Assembly: GCF_000429045.1 (NCBI RefSeq)
Contig: NZ_AUBC01000017.1
Span: 1-64,000 of the forward strand
Length of the DNA: 64,000 nucleotides
Origin: Salinarimonas rosea DSM 21201
GTDB taxonomy: Bacteria > Pseudomonadota > Alphaproteobacteria > Rhizobiales > Beijerinckiaceae
Reading direction: 5' to 3'
Part shown: positions 28,720 through 37,507 of the stretch, in pieces
Layout: each line of letters begins with the position of its first letter
How positions within the stretch are numbered: the first letter of the stretch is position 1
The notes under the pieces: model-generated
Told to the model about the DNA's origin: nothing
Database searches by the model: none
What the model saw: the letters and a program-made list of their open reading frames with translations, nothing else
Made by a program: the position numbers and the translations under genes

Positions 28720-30041
28720 CCGCGCCCCGCGGCCTTCTCGTCGCCGCCCCGCGCTCGGGCTCGGGCAAGACGACCGTCACGCTCGGCCTGCAGCGGGCGC
28801 TGGCGCGCCGCGGGCACGCCGTGCGCGGCGTCAAGAACGGGCCGGACTACATCGACCCCGCCTTCCACGCCGCCGCGACGGGCGCGCCGAGCGTCAACCT
28901 CGACACGTTCGCCATGGCCGACGCGACCATGGCCGCGATCGCGGCGCGCGCGCTCGACGGCGCCGAGATCGTGATCGCCGAGGGCTCCATGGGCCTGTTC
29001 GACGGCGTGCGCGGGGAGACTGGCCGCACCGGCGCGAGCGCGGACCTCGCCGCGCTGTTCGGCTGGCCGGTCGTCCTCGTCCTCGACGTCTCGGGCCACG
29101 CCCAATCCGCCGCGGCGGTCGCGCTCGGCTGCGCGCGGCTCGACCCGCGGATCACCATCGCCGGCGTGGTCCTCAACCAGGTCGCGAGCCCGCGGCATCG
29201 GCGGCTCGTCGAGGACGGGCTCGCGCGCATCGGCATGCCGGTGCTGGGCGCGCTCGCCCGCGACGCCGGTCTCGTCCTGCCGGAGCGCCACCTCGGCCTC
29301 GTCCAGGCCCACGAGACGGCGGATCTCGAGGCGCGGCTCGACGCGCTGGCGGAGACGGTGGCGGCGAGCGTCGATCTCGACGCCGTCCTCGCCGCCGCCG
29401 CGCCGACCCGCGGGCTCGCCGACGCGGAGGATCGCGCCGCCCTGCCCCCGCCCGGCCAGCGCATCGCGCTCGGGCGCGACGCCGCCTTCTCCTTCGTCTA
29501 CCCGCACCATCTCGCCGCCTGGCGGGCGGCGGGCGCCGAGATCGTGCCGTTCTCGCCGCTCGCCGACGAGCCGCCGCCGGCGGACTGCGATGTCTGCTGG
29601 CTTCCGGGCGGCTACCCCGAGCTCCACGCCGGCCGCCTCGCCGCGGCGACGCGCTTCCAGGCCGGGGTGCGGGCCTTCGCGCGGACGAAGCCGGTCCACG
29701 GCGAGTGCGGCGGCTACATGACGCTCGGCCGCGCGCTCACCGACGCCGACGGCGTCGCCCACCCGATGCTCGGCCTCCTGCCCGTGGAGACGAGCTTCGC
29801 GAAGCGCAGGTTCAATCTCGGCTACCGCGTCGCGACGCTGCTGCGGGACGGCCCCCTCGGGCGCGCCGGCACGCGTCTCGTCGGCCACGAGTTCCACTAC
29901 GCCTCGATCGTCGCCCGCGACGAGGCGCGCGAGGCCGCGTTCGCGGACATGGTGGACGCCGAGGGCACGGATCTCGGAGCCGCGGGGCACCGGGTCGGCG
30001 CCGTCAGCGGGACGTTCTTCCACGCGATCGCACGGCGTTGA
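28716..30041 (+). CDS. cobB: Hydrogenobyrinate / cobyrinate a,c-diamide synthase
   Basis: A 441-residue glutamine-dependent amidase. The N-terminal P-loop AAPRSGSGKTTVTLG is near residue 10, with VKNGPDYIDPAFH near 39. The C-terminal triad-type glutamine amidotransferase domain has VHGECGGYMTLG near 328 and a VGHEFHYAS His near 388. It amidates the a and c carboxylates. Its last 38 bp overlap the 3' end of the antiporter gene on the minus strand. Confidence 0.96.
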   Translation: MTAPRGLLVAAPRSGSGKTTVTLGLQRALARRGHAVRGVKNGPDYIDPAFHAAATGAPSVNLDTFAMADATMAAIAARALDGAEIVIAEGSMGLFDGVRGETGRTGASADLAALFGWPVVLVLDVSGHAQSAAAVALGCARLDPRITIAGVVLNQVASPRHRRLVEDGLARIGMPVLGALARDAGLVLPERHLGLVQAHETADLEARLDALAETVAASVDLDAVLAAAAPTRGLADAEDRAALPPPGQRIALGRDAAFSFVYPHHLAAWRAAGAEIVPFSPLADEPPPADCDVCWLPGGYPELHAGRLAAATRFQAGVRAFARTKPVHGECGGYMTLGRALTDADGVAHPMLGLLPVETSFAKRRFNLGYRVATLLRDGPLGRAGTRLVGHEFHYASIVARDEAREAAFADMVDAEGTDLGAAGHRVGAVSGTFFHAIARR

Positions 30042-31860
30042 CGGGCTCCGTTGTGCCGACGGGCTCCCCGCCGCCGGCCTCGGCGCGTGCAACCGTTCCC
30101 GGCGGCAGGAACACTACCGCGATCCCGTCCTCGAGGCCGGATCCGTCCTCCTCCTCGCGGCTGTCGAAGAGGACGCGCCCGCCGCGCACGAAGACGAGGC
30201 CCGCCTCGTCCGTCTCCGGGGCGAGGGCGCGGGCGGCGGGCTCGGCGGCGAAGCGCCAGCCGTCTTCCCAGCGGCGCTCGTACTCGGCGAAGGGCATGCG
30301 GCCGAAGAGCTTGCCGCGCCAGTCGCGATCGAGCTCGCTGGCGAGGTCGAGGCTGCCCGAGGCGGGGAGCTGATAGACCCGCTCGCGGCCGAGGTCGGGG
30401 CCGAGCCGCGCGCAGACGAGGGCGTTGTAGAGGTCGTCCCTGGTGGCGACGAGGGCGTAGTCGATCGGGCTCTCGGCCAGGCGCTCCTCCGCTTCCTCGG
30501 AGAGGATCTGGGTGGTGATGGCGGAGAGCCCCGCGCGGCGCGCCCGCCGGGTGGCGCCGCTGAACGTGTCGAGGAGGACGACGCGCACGCCCGCCTCCGT
30601 CAGTGCCCGGGAGAGGTCGACCGCCCAGGGCGAGGCGCCGATCATCGCGACCGCCGGCTCGTCGCCGGTGGAGAGGCCGAGCGCGCGCGCCAGCGGCGGC
30701 AGCGCGAAGCCGTGGACGACCACGGTCGTCGCGATCACCGCGAAGACCATCGGCAGGATGACGGTCGCCTCGAAGTATCCCACCTCGGCGAGGCGCAGGC
30801 CGGCGAGGCCCGCGACCGCGGCGGCGACGATGCCGCGCGGGGCGATCGCGCCGACGAGCACCCGCTCGCGCCAGTCGAGGTCGCTGCCGAGCGTCGCGAG
30901 CGCGATCGCGAGCGGGCGCACGACGAGCAGCATGGCGAGGGTGAGCCCGAAGATCGGCCAGGACAGCGCGCGGAACACCTCGGGATCGAGGTCCGCCACC
31001 AGCACGATGAACAGCGTCGAAACGATGAGGACGACGAGCCCCTCCTTGAAGCGCCTGAGCTCGGAGAGGCCGGGCACGTCGATGTTGGCGAGCGTGACGC
31101 CGAACACGGTCGCCGCCACGAGGCCCGCCTCGCTGATGGCGACGTTGGCGATCGCGTAGACGCTGAGCGCCAGCGCGAGCAGCATCGGCGTCTTCAGGAT
31201 CTCGGGCGTGAGGTCCGCGACGAAGAGACGGCGCACGAGGAAGGCGGCGCCGACGCCGAGCGCGACCCCGAGGCCGAGCCCGACGCCGAGCCGAAGCCCC
31301 ACCTCGAACAGCGCCTCGTCGTCGCCCCAGCGCAGCAGCAGGACGAGCTCGAGCACCGCGGCGGCGAGGATCGCGCCGACGGGGTCGTTGACGATCGCCT
31401 CCCACTTGAGGAAGGAGGCGGGGCGGCGTTTCAGCCGCGCCTGGCGCAGGAGCGGCAGGATCACGGTCGGGCCGGTCACCACCATGATCGCCCCGAACAG
31501 GATCGCGGGCGCCCAGTCCAGCCCGCCGATGAAGCGCGCCGCAAGCGCCCCGAGGAGCCAGTTCAGCGGCAGGGCGAAGACGGTGAGGCGCACGACCCCC
31601 TGCCCCGCGGCGCGCAGCTCCTTGAAGTTGAGCGCGAGCCCGCCCTCGAAGACGATCAGCGCGACCGCGAGCCCGACGAAGGTGTGGAGGTTGTGCCCCA
31701 TCGCCTCGGACGGGTCGATCAGCCCGAGGCCGGGCCCGACGGCCAGCCCGGCGGCGAAGAGGAGCACGATCGCCGGCAGCGCGAAGCGGAAGGCGAGCCA
31801 CTGCGCCGCCACGCCCCCGGCCACCAGAACGACCACGGCGAGCGCGACGTCCTGCTCCAT
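30004..31860 (-). CDS. CPA1-type Na+/H+ antiporter with C-terminal TrkA-N domain
   Basis: A 618-residue protein. About twelve hydrophobic segments (residues 5-395) form a NhaP/KefB-type exchanger. The conserved VTGPTVILPLLRQ and WEAIVNDPVGAILAAA hold the acidic ion-binding residues. A Rossmann-like TrkA-N domain follows (AVAMIGASPWAVDLSRALTE near 412) that probably senses a nucleotide, and then a soluble tail. In a likely halotolerant host it would expel Na+ or K+. The ATG at 31860 gives a short N-terminus before the first helix. It overlaps cobB by 38 bp tail to tail. Confidence 0.9.
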   Translation of the reverse strand: MEQDVALAVVVLVAGGVAAQWLAFRFALPAIVLLFAAGLAVGPGLGLIDPSEAMGHNLHTFVGLAVALIVFEGGLALNFKELRAAGQGVVRLTVFALPLNWLLGALAARFIGGLDWAPAILFGAIMVVTGPTVILPLLRQARLKRRPASFLKWEAIVNDPVGAILAAAVLELVLLLRWGDDEALFEVGLRLGVGLGLGVALGVGAAFLVRRLFVADLTPEILKTPMLLALALSVYAIANVAISEAGLVAATVFGVTLANIDVPGLSELRRFKEGLVVLIVSTLFIVLVADLDPEVFRALSWPIFGLTLAMLLVVRPLAIALATLGSDLDWRERVLVGAIAPRGIVAAAVAGLAGLRLAEVGYFEATVILPMVFAVIATTVVVHGFALPPLARALGLSTGDEPAVAMIGASPWAVDLSRALTEAGVRVVLLDTFSGATRRARRAGLSAITTQILSEEAEERLAESPIDYALVATRDDLYNALVCARLGPDLGRERVYQLPASGSLDLASELDRDWRGKLFGRMPFAEYERRWEDGWRFAAEPAARALAPETDEAGLVFVRGGRVLFDSREEEDGSGLEDGIAVVFLPPGTVARAEAGGGEPVGTTEPVNAVRSRGRTSR

Positions 31861-32030
31861 GCCTCGATACCGCTCCTTCCGTCTCTTCGGCGAGCGGTAT
31901 GAACGCCGCGTGCGGCGCTGCGGTTCGACGGCGCCGGATGCCGATGCGCGACCTCGCGACGCATGGCGGCGCCCGGCGCGCGGCGGTTCTCTCCCGGCGC
32001 GGCGCCCGGACCGCGACGTGGAGGGACACG

Positions 32031-32426
32031 ATGGCGAAGGCGATACACGCGATGATCCGCGTGCTGGACGAGGCACGCTCGGTCGATTTCTACGGCAAGG
32101 CCTTCGGGCTCGAGGTCGCGGACCGCTTCCCCTTCGACGACTTCACGCTGGTCTACCTGCGAAACGGGGAAGCCGACTTCGAGGTCGAGCTGACGGTCAA
32201 CCACGGCCGCACCGAGCCCTACCAGCTCGGCGACGGCTACGGTCACATCGCCTTCGCGGTGGACGACCTCGACGCCGAGCACGCACGTTTCGAGGCGCTG
32301 GGCCTCTCGCCGCGCAGGATCGTGGCGTTCGAGCGCGACGGCGCGCCGATGGCGCGCTTCTTCTTCGTCGCGGACCCCGACGGCTACCAGATCGAGGTCC
32401 TCCAGCGGCACGGCCGCTACCGCTGA
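32031..32426 (+). CDS. gloA: Glyoxalase I (lactoylglutathione lyase)-like VOC protein
   Basis: A 131-residue vicinal-oxygen-chelate protein with the four glyoxalase I metal ligands in place: His6, Glu53, His72 and Glu122 (E. coli 5, 56, 74, 122). It carries the family strings GHIAFAVDD and DPDGYQIEVLQ. It detoxifies methylglyoxal with glutathione. Slightly shorter than the usual 135 residues. GAGGGA lies upstream of the ATG. It is divergent from the antiporter gene. Confidence 0.9.
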   Translation: MAKAIHAMIRVLDEARSVDFYGKAFGLEVADRFPFDDFTLVYLRNGEADFEVELTVNHGRTEPYQLGDGYGHIAFAVDDLDAEHARFEALGLSPRRIVAFERDGAPMARFFFVADPDGYQIEVLQRHGRYR

Positions 32427-32442
32427 GCGGCCGGCGGGAGGC

Positions 32443-33423
32443 TCAGGCCGCCGCGCGGCGCTGGCGGGCGAGCAGCCCGTCGAGGTGGCGGGCGATGGCG
32501 CGCATGCCGGAGACGCCGGCCTCCGCCTCCGCCTGTGGATTGTAGTTCGTGTTGGTGTTCACGTCGTAGGCGAAGCGCCGGCCGGCCGCGTCCTCGATCA
32601 CCTCGATGCCGGCGATGCCGACGCCGTTGTCGGCGAGCATCCGCTCGAGCGCGGGGATGTCCGGGTTCTCGTAGCCCGGCACGACGGTGAACTTGTCCGC
32701 GGGCGCGACCGCCGGGCAGGCGGCGTCCCCGATCGCCGCCGCCTCGCGGGCGGCCTCGACCGTGCAGGCGTCCGCCGGGCAGAGCTCGAAGCCCTCCGAC
32801 GTGTCGACCCGCACCGCGTAGAGGAAGCGCCCGCCGACGAACTCGAGCCGCGTGACGAAGGGTGCCGGCGCCTGCACGTAGCGTTGCACCAGCGTGATGC
32901 CGTCGAGCGGCTCCTCGAACTCCTCCGAGGCGAGGTGCTCCGCGAGCGCCGCCGCCGAGAGGAACAGACGCACGCCGAGCCCCTTGCCGCCGCGATTGTG
33001 CTTGAGGATGAGGGGGAAGCCGAGCCGCTCGGCCGCGCCCGCGATGTCCTCGCGCCCGACGACGGCGAGCGTGTCCGGCGTCGCCACGCCGTGCGCGGCG
33101 AGCGCCTCGTACTGCGCCACCTTGGAGACCTCGAGCCGAAGTGCGCGGCTGTCGTTCACCACCGTGCGGCCGTGGCGCTCGAGCCAGGCGAGCACCGCGC
33201 CGGTATATTCCGCCGCGTAGCGGTGACCTCGGGTGTGCGAGGAGGCGCTCATGCGGTTGTAGAACACGCCCTGCGGCGGCTCGGCCCGCAGGTCGAGCAC
33301 GCCGCGGTCGAGGAACCACTCCTCGGTGGGCGTGCCCAGCTCGGCGAAGGCCGCGCGCAGCGGCACGACCCAGGCGTCGTTCTCGTGGATGACGTGGACC
33401 TTCGGGGCGTCGACGGCGGGCAT
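32443..33423 (-). CDS. ATP-grasp (RimK-like) ligase of unknown substrate
   Basis: A 326-residue protein. After an N-terminal domain (VHVIHENDAWVVPLRAAF) comes an ATP-grasp fold: LGFPLILKHNRGGKGLGVRL near 137-155 (ATP-binding lysine and glycine loop), and IEVIEDAAGRRFAYDVNTN near 274-292, which holds the metal-binding residues. It resembles alpha-L-glutamate ligases, but no amino-acid carrier protein or partner gene is adjacent. The ATG has AGAGGAGAG upstream; the leader at 33424-33529 is AT-rich and likely holds its promoter. Substrate unknown. Confidence 0.82.
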   Translation of the reverse strand: MPAVDAPKVHVIHENDAWVVPLRAAFAELGTPTEEWFLDRGVLDLRAEPPQGVFYNRMSASSHTRGHRYAAEYTGAVLAWLERHGRTVVNDSRALRLEVSKVAQYEALAAHGVATPDTLAVVGREDIAGAAERLGFPLILKHNRGGKGLGVRLFLSAAALAEHLASEEFEEPLDGITLVQRYVQAPAPFVTRLEFVGGRFLYAVRVDTSEGFELCPADACTVEAAREAAAIGDAACPAVAPADKFTVVPGYENPDIPALERMLADNGVGIAGIEVIEDAAGRRFAYDVNTNTNYNPQAEAEAGVSGMRAIARHLDGLLARQRRAAA

Positions 33424-33529
33424 GGCGTCTCTCCTCTGGACACGAGGAGATAACCCGTGAGCGGACGGAAATGAAGAGCCAATCCGTTCACAAGCGTGTT
33501 TTATCTTATTTTACATTCTGACACGTGTT

Positions 33530-34699
33530 TCACCTCTCCCCGAGCGGCCGCATCACCTCCCAGAGTGCGCTCTTCGCCTCGAAGCCGACGCCCGGCACGT
33601 CCGGCATGGCGATCCGGCTGTCGCGCACGGGGGTGCCGTCGGCGAAGCCGCCGAAGGGGGCGAACACGTCCGGGTAGCTCTCGTTGCCGCCGAGCCCGAG
33701 CCCCACCGCGATGTTGAGCGCGAACTGGTGCCCGCCGTGGGGCACGCAGCGCCGGCGCAACCAGCCGTGGGCGGACAGCACGTCGAGCGTGCGCAGGTAC
33801 TCCACGAGCCCGTAGGAGAGCGCCGGGTCGAACTGCAGGATGTCCCGGTCCGGCCTCAGGCCGCCGTGGCGGATCAGGTTGCGCGCGTCCTGGTGCGAGA
33901 ACAGGTTCTCGCCCGTGGCCAGGGTCGGCGCGTAGAGCGTGGCGAGCGCGGCGTGCTCCAGGTAGTCGAGCGGATCGAGCGGCTCCTCGTACCAGCGCAG
34001 GCCGTAGGGCGCGACGGCGTGCCCGAAGCGGATCGCCTCCTCGAGCCCGAAGCGGCCGTTGACGTCGACGCAGAGCCGCGACCCGTCCCCGCCGAGCACG
34101 TCGAGCACCGCCTCGATACGGGCGAGATCGTCCTCGAGCGGCACGAGCCCGACCTTCATCTTCACGGTGGAATAGCCCCGGTCGAGATAGGAGCGCATCT
34201 CGTCGCGCAGGGCGTCGAGTCCCTTGCCGGGATGGTAGTAGCCGCCCGCCGCATAGACCCAGGCGGTCTCGTCGGCACGCCCGCCGTTGTAGCGATCGGC
34301 GAGGAGCCGCCACAGCGGCACCCGGTGCGCCTTGGCCAGCGCGTCCCACAGCGCCATGTCGAGCACGCCCACCGCCACCGAGCGCTCCCCGTGCCCGCCC
34401 GGCTTCTCGTTCTTCATCATCAGGTCCCAGGCCTTCGACGGGTCGAGGAACCCGTCCGCCCCCTGGTAGGCGTCCGGCGCCGCCTCGAGCAGGCGCGGGA
34501 TGAAGCGCTCGCGCAGAAGGCCCTGCGGCGCATAGCGGCCGTTCGAGTTGAACCCGTAGCCGACGACCCGCCTCCCCTCGACCACGAGATCGGTCTCGAT
34601 CGCCACCACCGAGGCCGTCATCAGCGAGAAGTCGATGTAGGCGTTGGCGATCTGCGACTTGATGGGCGCGACGATGTCGCGGATGGCGGTGATCTTCAT
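33530..34699 (-). CDS. tarD: D(-)-tartrate dehydratase (enolase superfamily)
   Basis: A 389-residue enzyme, the same length as the characterised Bradyrhizobium protein. It shares strings such as GFNSNGRYAPQG, NEKPGGHGERSVAVGVLDM and GGNESYPDVF. Catalytic residues fall where expected: the VKMK lysine (182), metal ligands Asp212, Glu238 and Glu264, and His321 in CVPHGGHQ. It dehydrates D-tartrate to oxaloacetate. No tartrate transporter or regulator is next to it. MKITAIRD start with a short leader; divergent from the hemerythrin gene. Confidence 0.92.
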   Translation of the reverse strand: MKITAIRDIVAPIKSQIANAYIDFSLMTASVVAIETDLVVEGRRVVGYGFNSNGRYAPQGLLRERFIPRLLEAAPDAYQGADGFLDPSKAWDLMMKNEKPGGHGERSVAVGVLDMALWDALAKAHRVPLWRLLADRYNGGRADETAWVYAAGGYYHPGKGLDALRDEMRSYLDRGYSTVKMKVGLVPLEDDLARIEAVLDVLGGDGSRLCVDVNGRFGLEEAIRFGHAVAPYGLRWYEEPLDPLDYLEHAALATLYAPTLATGENLFSHQDARNLIRHGGLRPDRDILQFDPALSYGLVEYLRTLDVLSAHGWLRRRCVPHGGHQFALNIAVGLGLGGNESYPDVFAPFGGFADGTPVRDSRIAMPDVPGVGFEAKSALWEVMRPLGER

Positions 34700-34866
34700 G
34701 GCGGCGGGCTCCGGGGCGGGGGATGGGTGCGGGAGGTTAGGCCGACGGGGATCGCCACGGAAGGCCCGTGGGCGGCGAGGCCGGGTGGGCTCGCGTGCAA
34801 GGCGCCGCTTGCAGCCCGGGGCTTTCCCTTGCCCGGCCGAGATCATAGCTCTTTGGCAGGGGCCCG

Positions 34867-35478
34867 ATGGCGGCCACGGGAGACGCCATGCGAGACCACC
34901 GGCAAGACGCCCTCGACCTCGACACCCGGCTCGGCTGGCCGTCCGACCTGCGCGTCCTGCTCGACCGCTACCCGCGCACGGTCTGGCCCGCGCATCCGAA
35001 CCTGGGCGCCACCGCGCGGTTCTGGATCGCCAAGCACGACATGTTCCGCGAGCTGGGCGCCGCGCTCCAGGGCGCGACGCGGGCGATGCGCGAGGGCGAG
35101 GTGGCGGCGGGGCCGTTCCGGGGCTGGTTCGCGCCGCGGCTGCGGCTCTTCCTCGGCGAGCTGGAGGGACACCACCAGATCGAGGATCACGCCTACTTCC
35201 CGCTCTTCCGCGCGGCGGACGCCCGGCTCGTGCGCGGCTTTGACGTGCTGGAGGGCGACCACGAGGCGATCCACCACGCGCTCGAGGTCACCGCCGAGCG
35301 CGCCCGCGCCCTCCTGGTGGCACCGGAAGCGGACCAGGACGCCCTGCGCCGGGCCGCGGACGGCTATGCCGATCAGGCCGACCGGCTGCTCGCGAGCCTC
35401 CTGCGGCACCTCGACGACGAGGAGGACCTGATCATTCCGATGATCCTCGACCGGACGGAGGGCGGGCTGGGGATCTGA
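34867..35478 (+). CDS. Hemerythrin domain protein
   Basis: A 203-residue all-helical protein with His/Glu motifs of a di-iron hemerythrin-like site: GHHQIEDHAYFPLF near 98, EGDHEAIHHALEV near 130, and LLRHLDDEEDLIIPMIL near the end. Probable oxygen, NO or iron sensing or storage in the cytoplasm. An alternative ATG at 34888 has a better ribosome site (GGGAGA) and would remove seven residues. Confidence 0.85.
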   Translation: MAATGDAMRDHRQDALDLDTRLGWPSDLRVLLDRYPRTVWPAHPNLGATARFWIAKHDMFRELGAALQGATRAMREGEVAAGPFRGWFAPRLRLFLGELEGHHQIEDHAYFPLFRAADARLVRGFDVLEGDHEAIHHALEVTAERARALLVAPEADQDALRRAADGYADQADRLLASLLRHLDDEEDLIIPMILDRTEGGLGI

Positions 35479-35573
35479 GGCAGGCGGGAGAACCTCGTGC
35501 TCGCCGCTTGCCTCGAGTGACGCATGTCGCTTTCCTGCGCCGATCTGAACGATGCGGTCGAGCTGGGCACGAC

Positions 35574-36239
35574 ATGAGACACGAATCCACCCGCGAGGCT
35601 TGGCTCGCATCCGGGCTCGCACGGTTCTCCGAATCCACGATGCTCCTGGAAACGTTGGACGGCTTCGCAACCGGGCTCCACCTGTGCGGCGTCGACATTC
35701 CCGTGGCCGAATGGCTGCCCCACGTCCTCGATCACGATGGCGCCGATCCGATTTCCTTCGCGGAGAACGTCCCGGAGATCCTGATTGCCGACGTCCTCTG
35801 GTTCTTCAAGCGCACCGGCAGGTCGCTCCTGTCGCGCCCAGGGCGCCACGAGCCGCTGCTCCCGCGCACCGACGACACCGACGAGATAATCTGGGAGGTC
35901 TGGGCGAACGGCTTCGCGACGGCCCTGAAGCTGCGACCCGACGCTTGGGACGCCGTCGGCGGCTACGGTCCCGAAGCGCTCTCCGCGTTGAAGACGCTGG
36001 CGGGACTCGCCTCGATCGCCGAGGAACGTGAGCGCAGAGCGAGCGAATCTGCGGGCGACCTCGACCTCCGGATGGGAGCCGAACTCGACGGGCAGGCGCC
36101 AGACATGATCACCGCGAGCGTCCGCACCCTCGCCGCTGCGATCGCCCAGCGCGCAGCGTCCAAGGGACCGCCCGGCCGCAACGATCCGTGTCCCTGCGGC
36201 TCGGGCAAGAAGTACAAGAAGTGCTGCGGAGCAGCCTGA
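35574..36239 (+). CDS. UPF0149/YecA-type protein with C-terminal SEC-C zinc motif
   Basis: A 221-residue protein with a helical YecA-like body (FATGLHLCGVDIPVAEWLPH, VWANGFATALKL). It ends in the SEC-C motif NDPCPCGSGKKYKKCCG, the same zinc-binding tail as SecA. SEC-C tails bind ribosomes or SecB in other proteins; the function here is not known. The ATG at 35574 was taken; the frame is open 22 codons upstream. It converges with prfB, 19 bp between stops. Confidence 0.85.
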   Translation: MRHESTREAWLASGLARFSESTMLLETLDGFATGLHLCGVDIPVAEWLPHVLDHDGADPISFAENVPEILIADVLWFFKRTGRSLLSRPGRHEPLLPRTDDTDEIIWEVWANGFATALKLRPDAWDAVGGYGPEALSALKTLAGLASIAEERERRASESAGDLDLRMGAELDGQAPDMITASVRTLAAAIAQRAASKGPPGRNDPCPCGSGKKYKKCCGAA

Positions 36240-36258
36240 GCGGCCGCGCTCGCTCTCC

Positions 36259-37387
36259 TCAATCCACGTCCTCGACGTCCGCCGTCGTGCCGTACACCCG
36301 CTGCGCCAGCGCCGCCTCCATGAACGGGTCGAGATCACCGTCGAGCACGTCGCTCGGGCTCGTCGACTGGGTGCCGGTGCGCAGGTCCTTCACCAGCTGG
36401 TAGGGCTGGAGCACGTAGGAGCGGATCTGGTGGCCCCAGCCGATGTCCGACTTGGACGCGGTCTCGGCGTTGGCCTTCTCCTCGCGCTTCTTCAGCTCGG
36501 CCTCGTAGAGGCGTGCGCGCAGCATGTCCCAGGCCTTGGCCCGGTTCTTGTGCTGCGAGCGCTCCTGCTGGCAGGCCACCACGATGCCGGTGGGGAGGTG
36601 CGTGATGCGCACGGCCGAATCGGTCGTGTTGACGTGCTGCCCGCCGGCGCCCGAGGCGCGGTACGTGTCGATGCGGCAGTCGCTCTCGTTCACCTGGATG
36701 TCGATCTTGTCGTCGACGACCGGGTAGACCCAGACCGAGGCGAAGGACGTGTGCCGCCGCGCGGCGGAATCGTAGGGCGAGATGCGCACCAGCCGGTGCA
36801 CGCCCGACTCGGTCTTGAGCCAGCCGTAGGCGTTGTGGCCCTTGATCATGACGGTGGCGCCCTTGATGCCGGCCTCCTCCCCGTCGGCGATCTCCATCAC
36901 CTCGACCTTGAAGCCGTGCTTGTCGGCCCAGCGCATGTACATGCGCTGGAGCATCTGCGCCCAGTCCTGGCTCTCGGTGCCGCCGGCGCCGGAATGGACC
37001 TCGAGGTAGGTGTCGTTCGAATCCGCCTCGCCCGAGAGCAGGCTCTCGACCTGCCGGCGCTGCGCCTCGGCCTCGATGCCGCGGATGGCGGCCTCGCCCT
37101 CCTGGATCGTCGCCTCGTCGTCCTCGGCGTCACCGAGCTCGATGAGCGTGACCGCGTCGTCGAGCTCCTGCTCGAGGCGGGTAATGGCGGCGATCGAGTC
37201 CTCGAGCGACGTGCGCTCGCGCATCAGCTTCTGCGCGGCGTCGGGGTCGTTCCAGAGCTCGGGGTTCTCCGAGGCCGCGTTCAGCTCGGCGAGACGGCGT
37301 TGTGCGGTATCCCAGTCAAAGATGCCTCCTCAGCAGCCCTATGGACTGCTTGGCGGTCTCGACCAGCTGTTCGATCTCGGCGCGCAT
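36259..37387 (-). CDS. prfB: Peptide chain release factor 2, with programmed +1 frameshift
   Basis: RF2 terminates translation at UGA and UAA. The reading frame from the ATG at 37387 meets UGA at codon 24 (37318-37316), in CTT TGA C preceded by AGGAGG, which is the classic autoregulatory +1 shift site. After skipping one base the frame continues to 36259, giving 23 + 352 = 375 residues. The hydrolysis motif [15 protein letters not shown] is intact. The stop-recognition tripeptide reads SPY ([15 protein letters not shown]) rather than the E. coli SPF. Not a pseudogene. Confidence 0.96.
37315..37330 (-). promoter_or_regulatory. RF2 programmed frameshift site
   Basis: On the minus strand AGGAGG (37330-37325), CAT, CTT (37321-37319), TGA (37318-37316), C. 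This matches the enteric site (AGGGGG-UAU-CUU-UGA-C), with an even better internal Shine-Dalgarno. Low RF2 slows termination at UGA and promotes the shift, so RF2 controls its own level. Confidence 0.95.
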
Positions 37388-37433
37388 GGGCTCTCGAAAC
37401 TCGACTGTGGCGGGGTGAATGGAACGTGTCGCT

Positions 37434-37461
37434 GCGGCGCGGCCCGCGGGGGCCGCGCCGC
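37434..37461. repeat. Perfect 12-bp inverted repeat in the prfB leader
   Basis: GCGGCGCGGCCC (37434-37445) pairs fully with 37450-37461 across a 4-nt loop. It begins about where the prfB transcript would start and lies 47 bp beyond the stop of the GyrI-like gene. It may stabilise the prfB mRNA 5' end or help end the upstream transcript. No T-run follows. Confidence 0.6.
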
Positions 37462-37466
37462 ACGGT

Positions 37467-37494
37467 GATATAAGGATCGGCCCCGGGGTGTAAA
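37467..37494 (-). promoter_or_regulatory. Putative prfB promoter
   Basis: Minus strand TTTACA (37494-37489) and TATATC (37472-37467) with a 16-bp spacer, about 80 nt upstream of the prfB ATG. Confidence 0.5.
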
Positions 37495-37507
37495 CCCGCG
37501 CCGCCGC

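Noticed and set aside
36259-37387. prfB as a pseudogene broken by an early UGA
   Set aside because: The stop sits in an exact programmed frameshift context with an upstream AGGAGG, and the remainder of the gene is intact.
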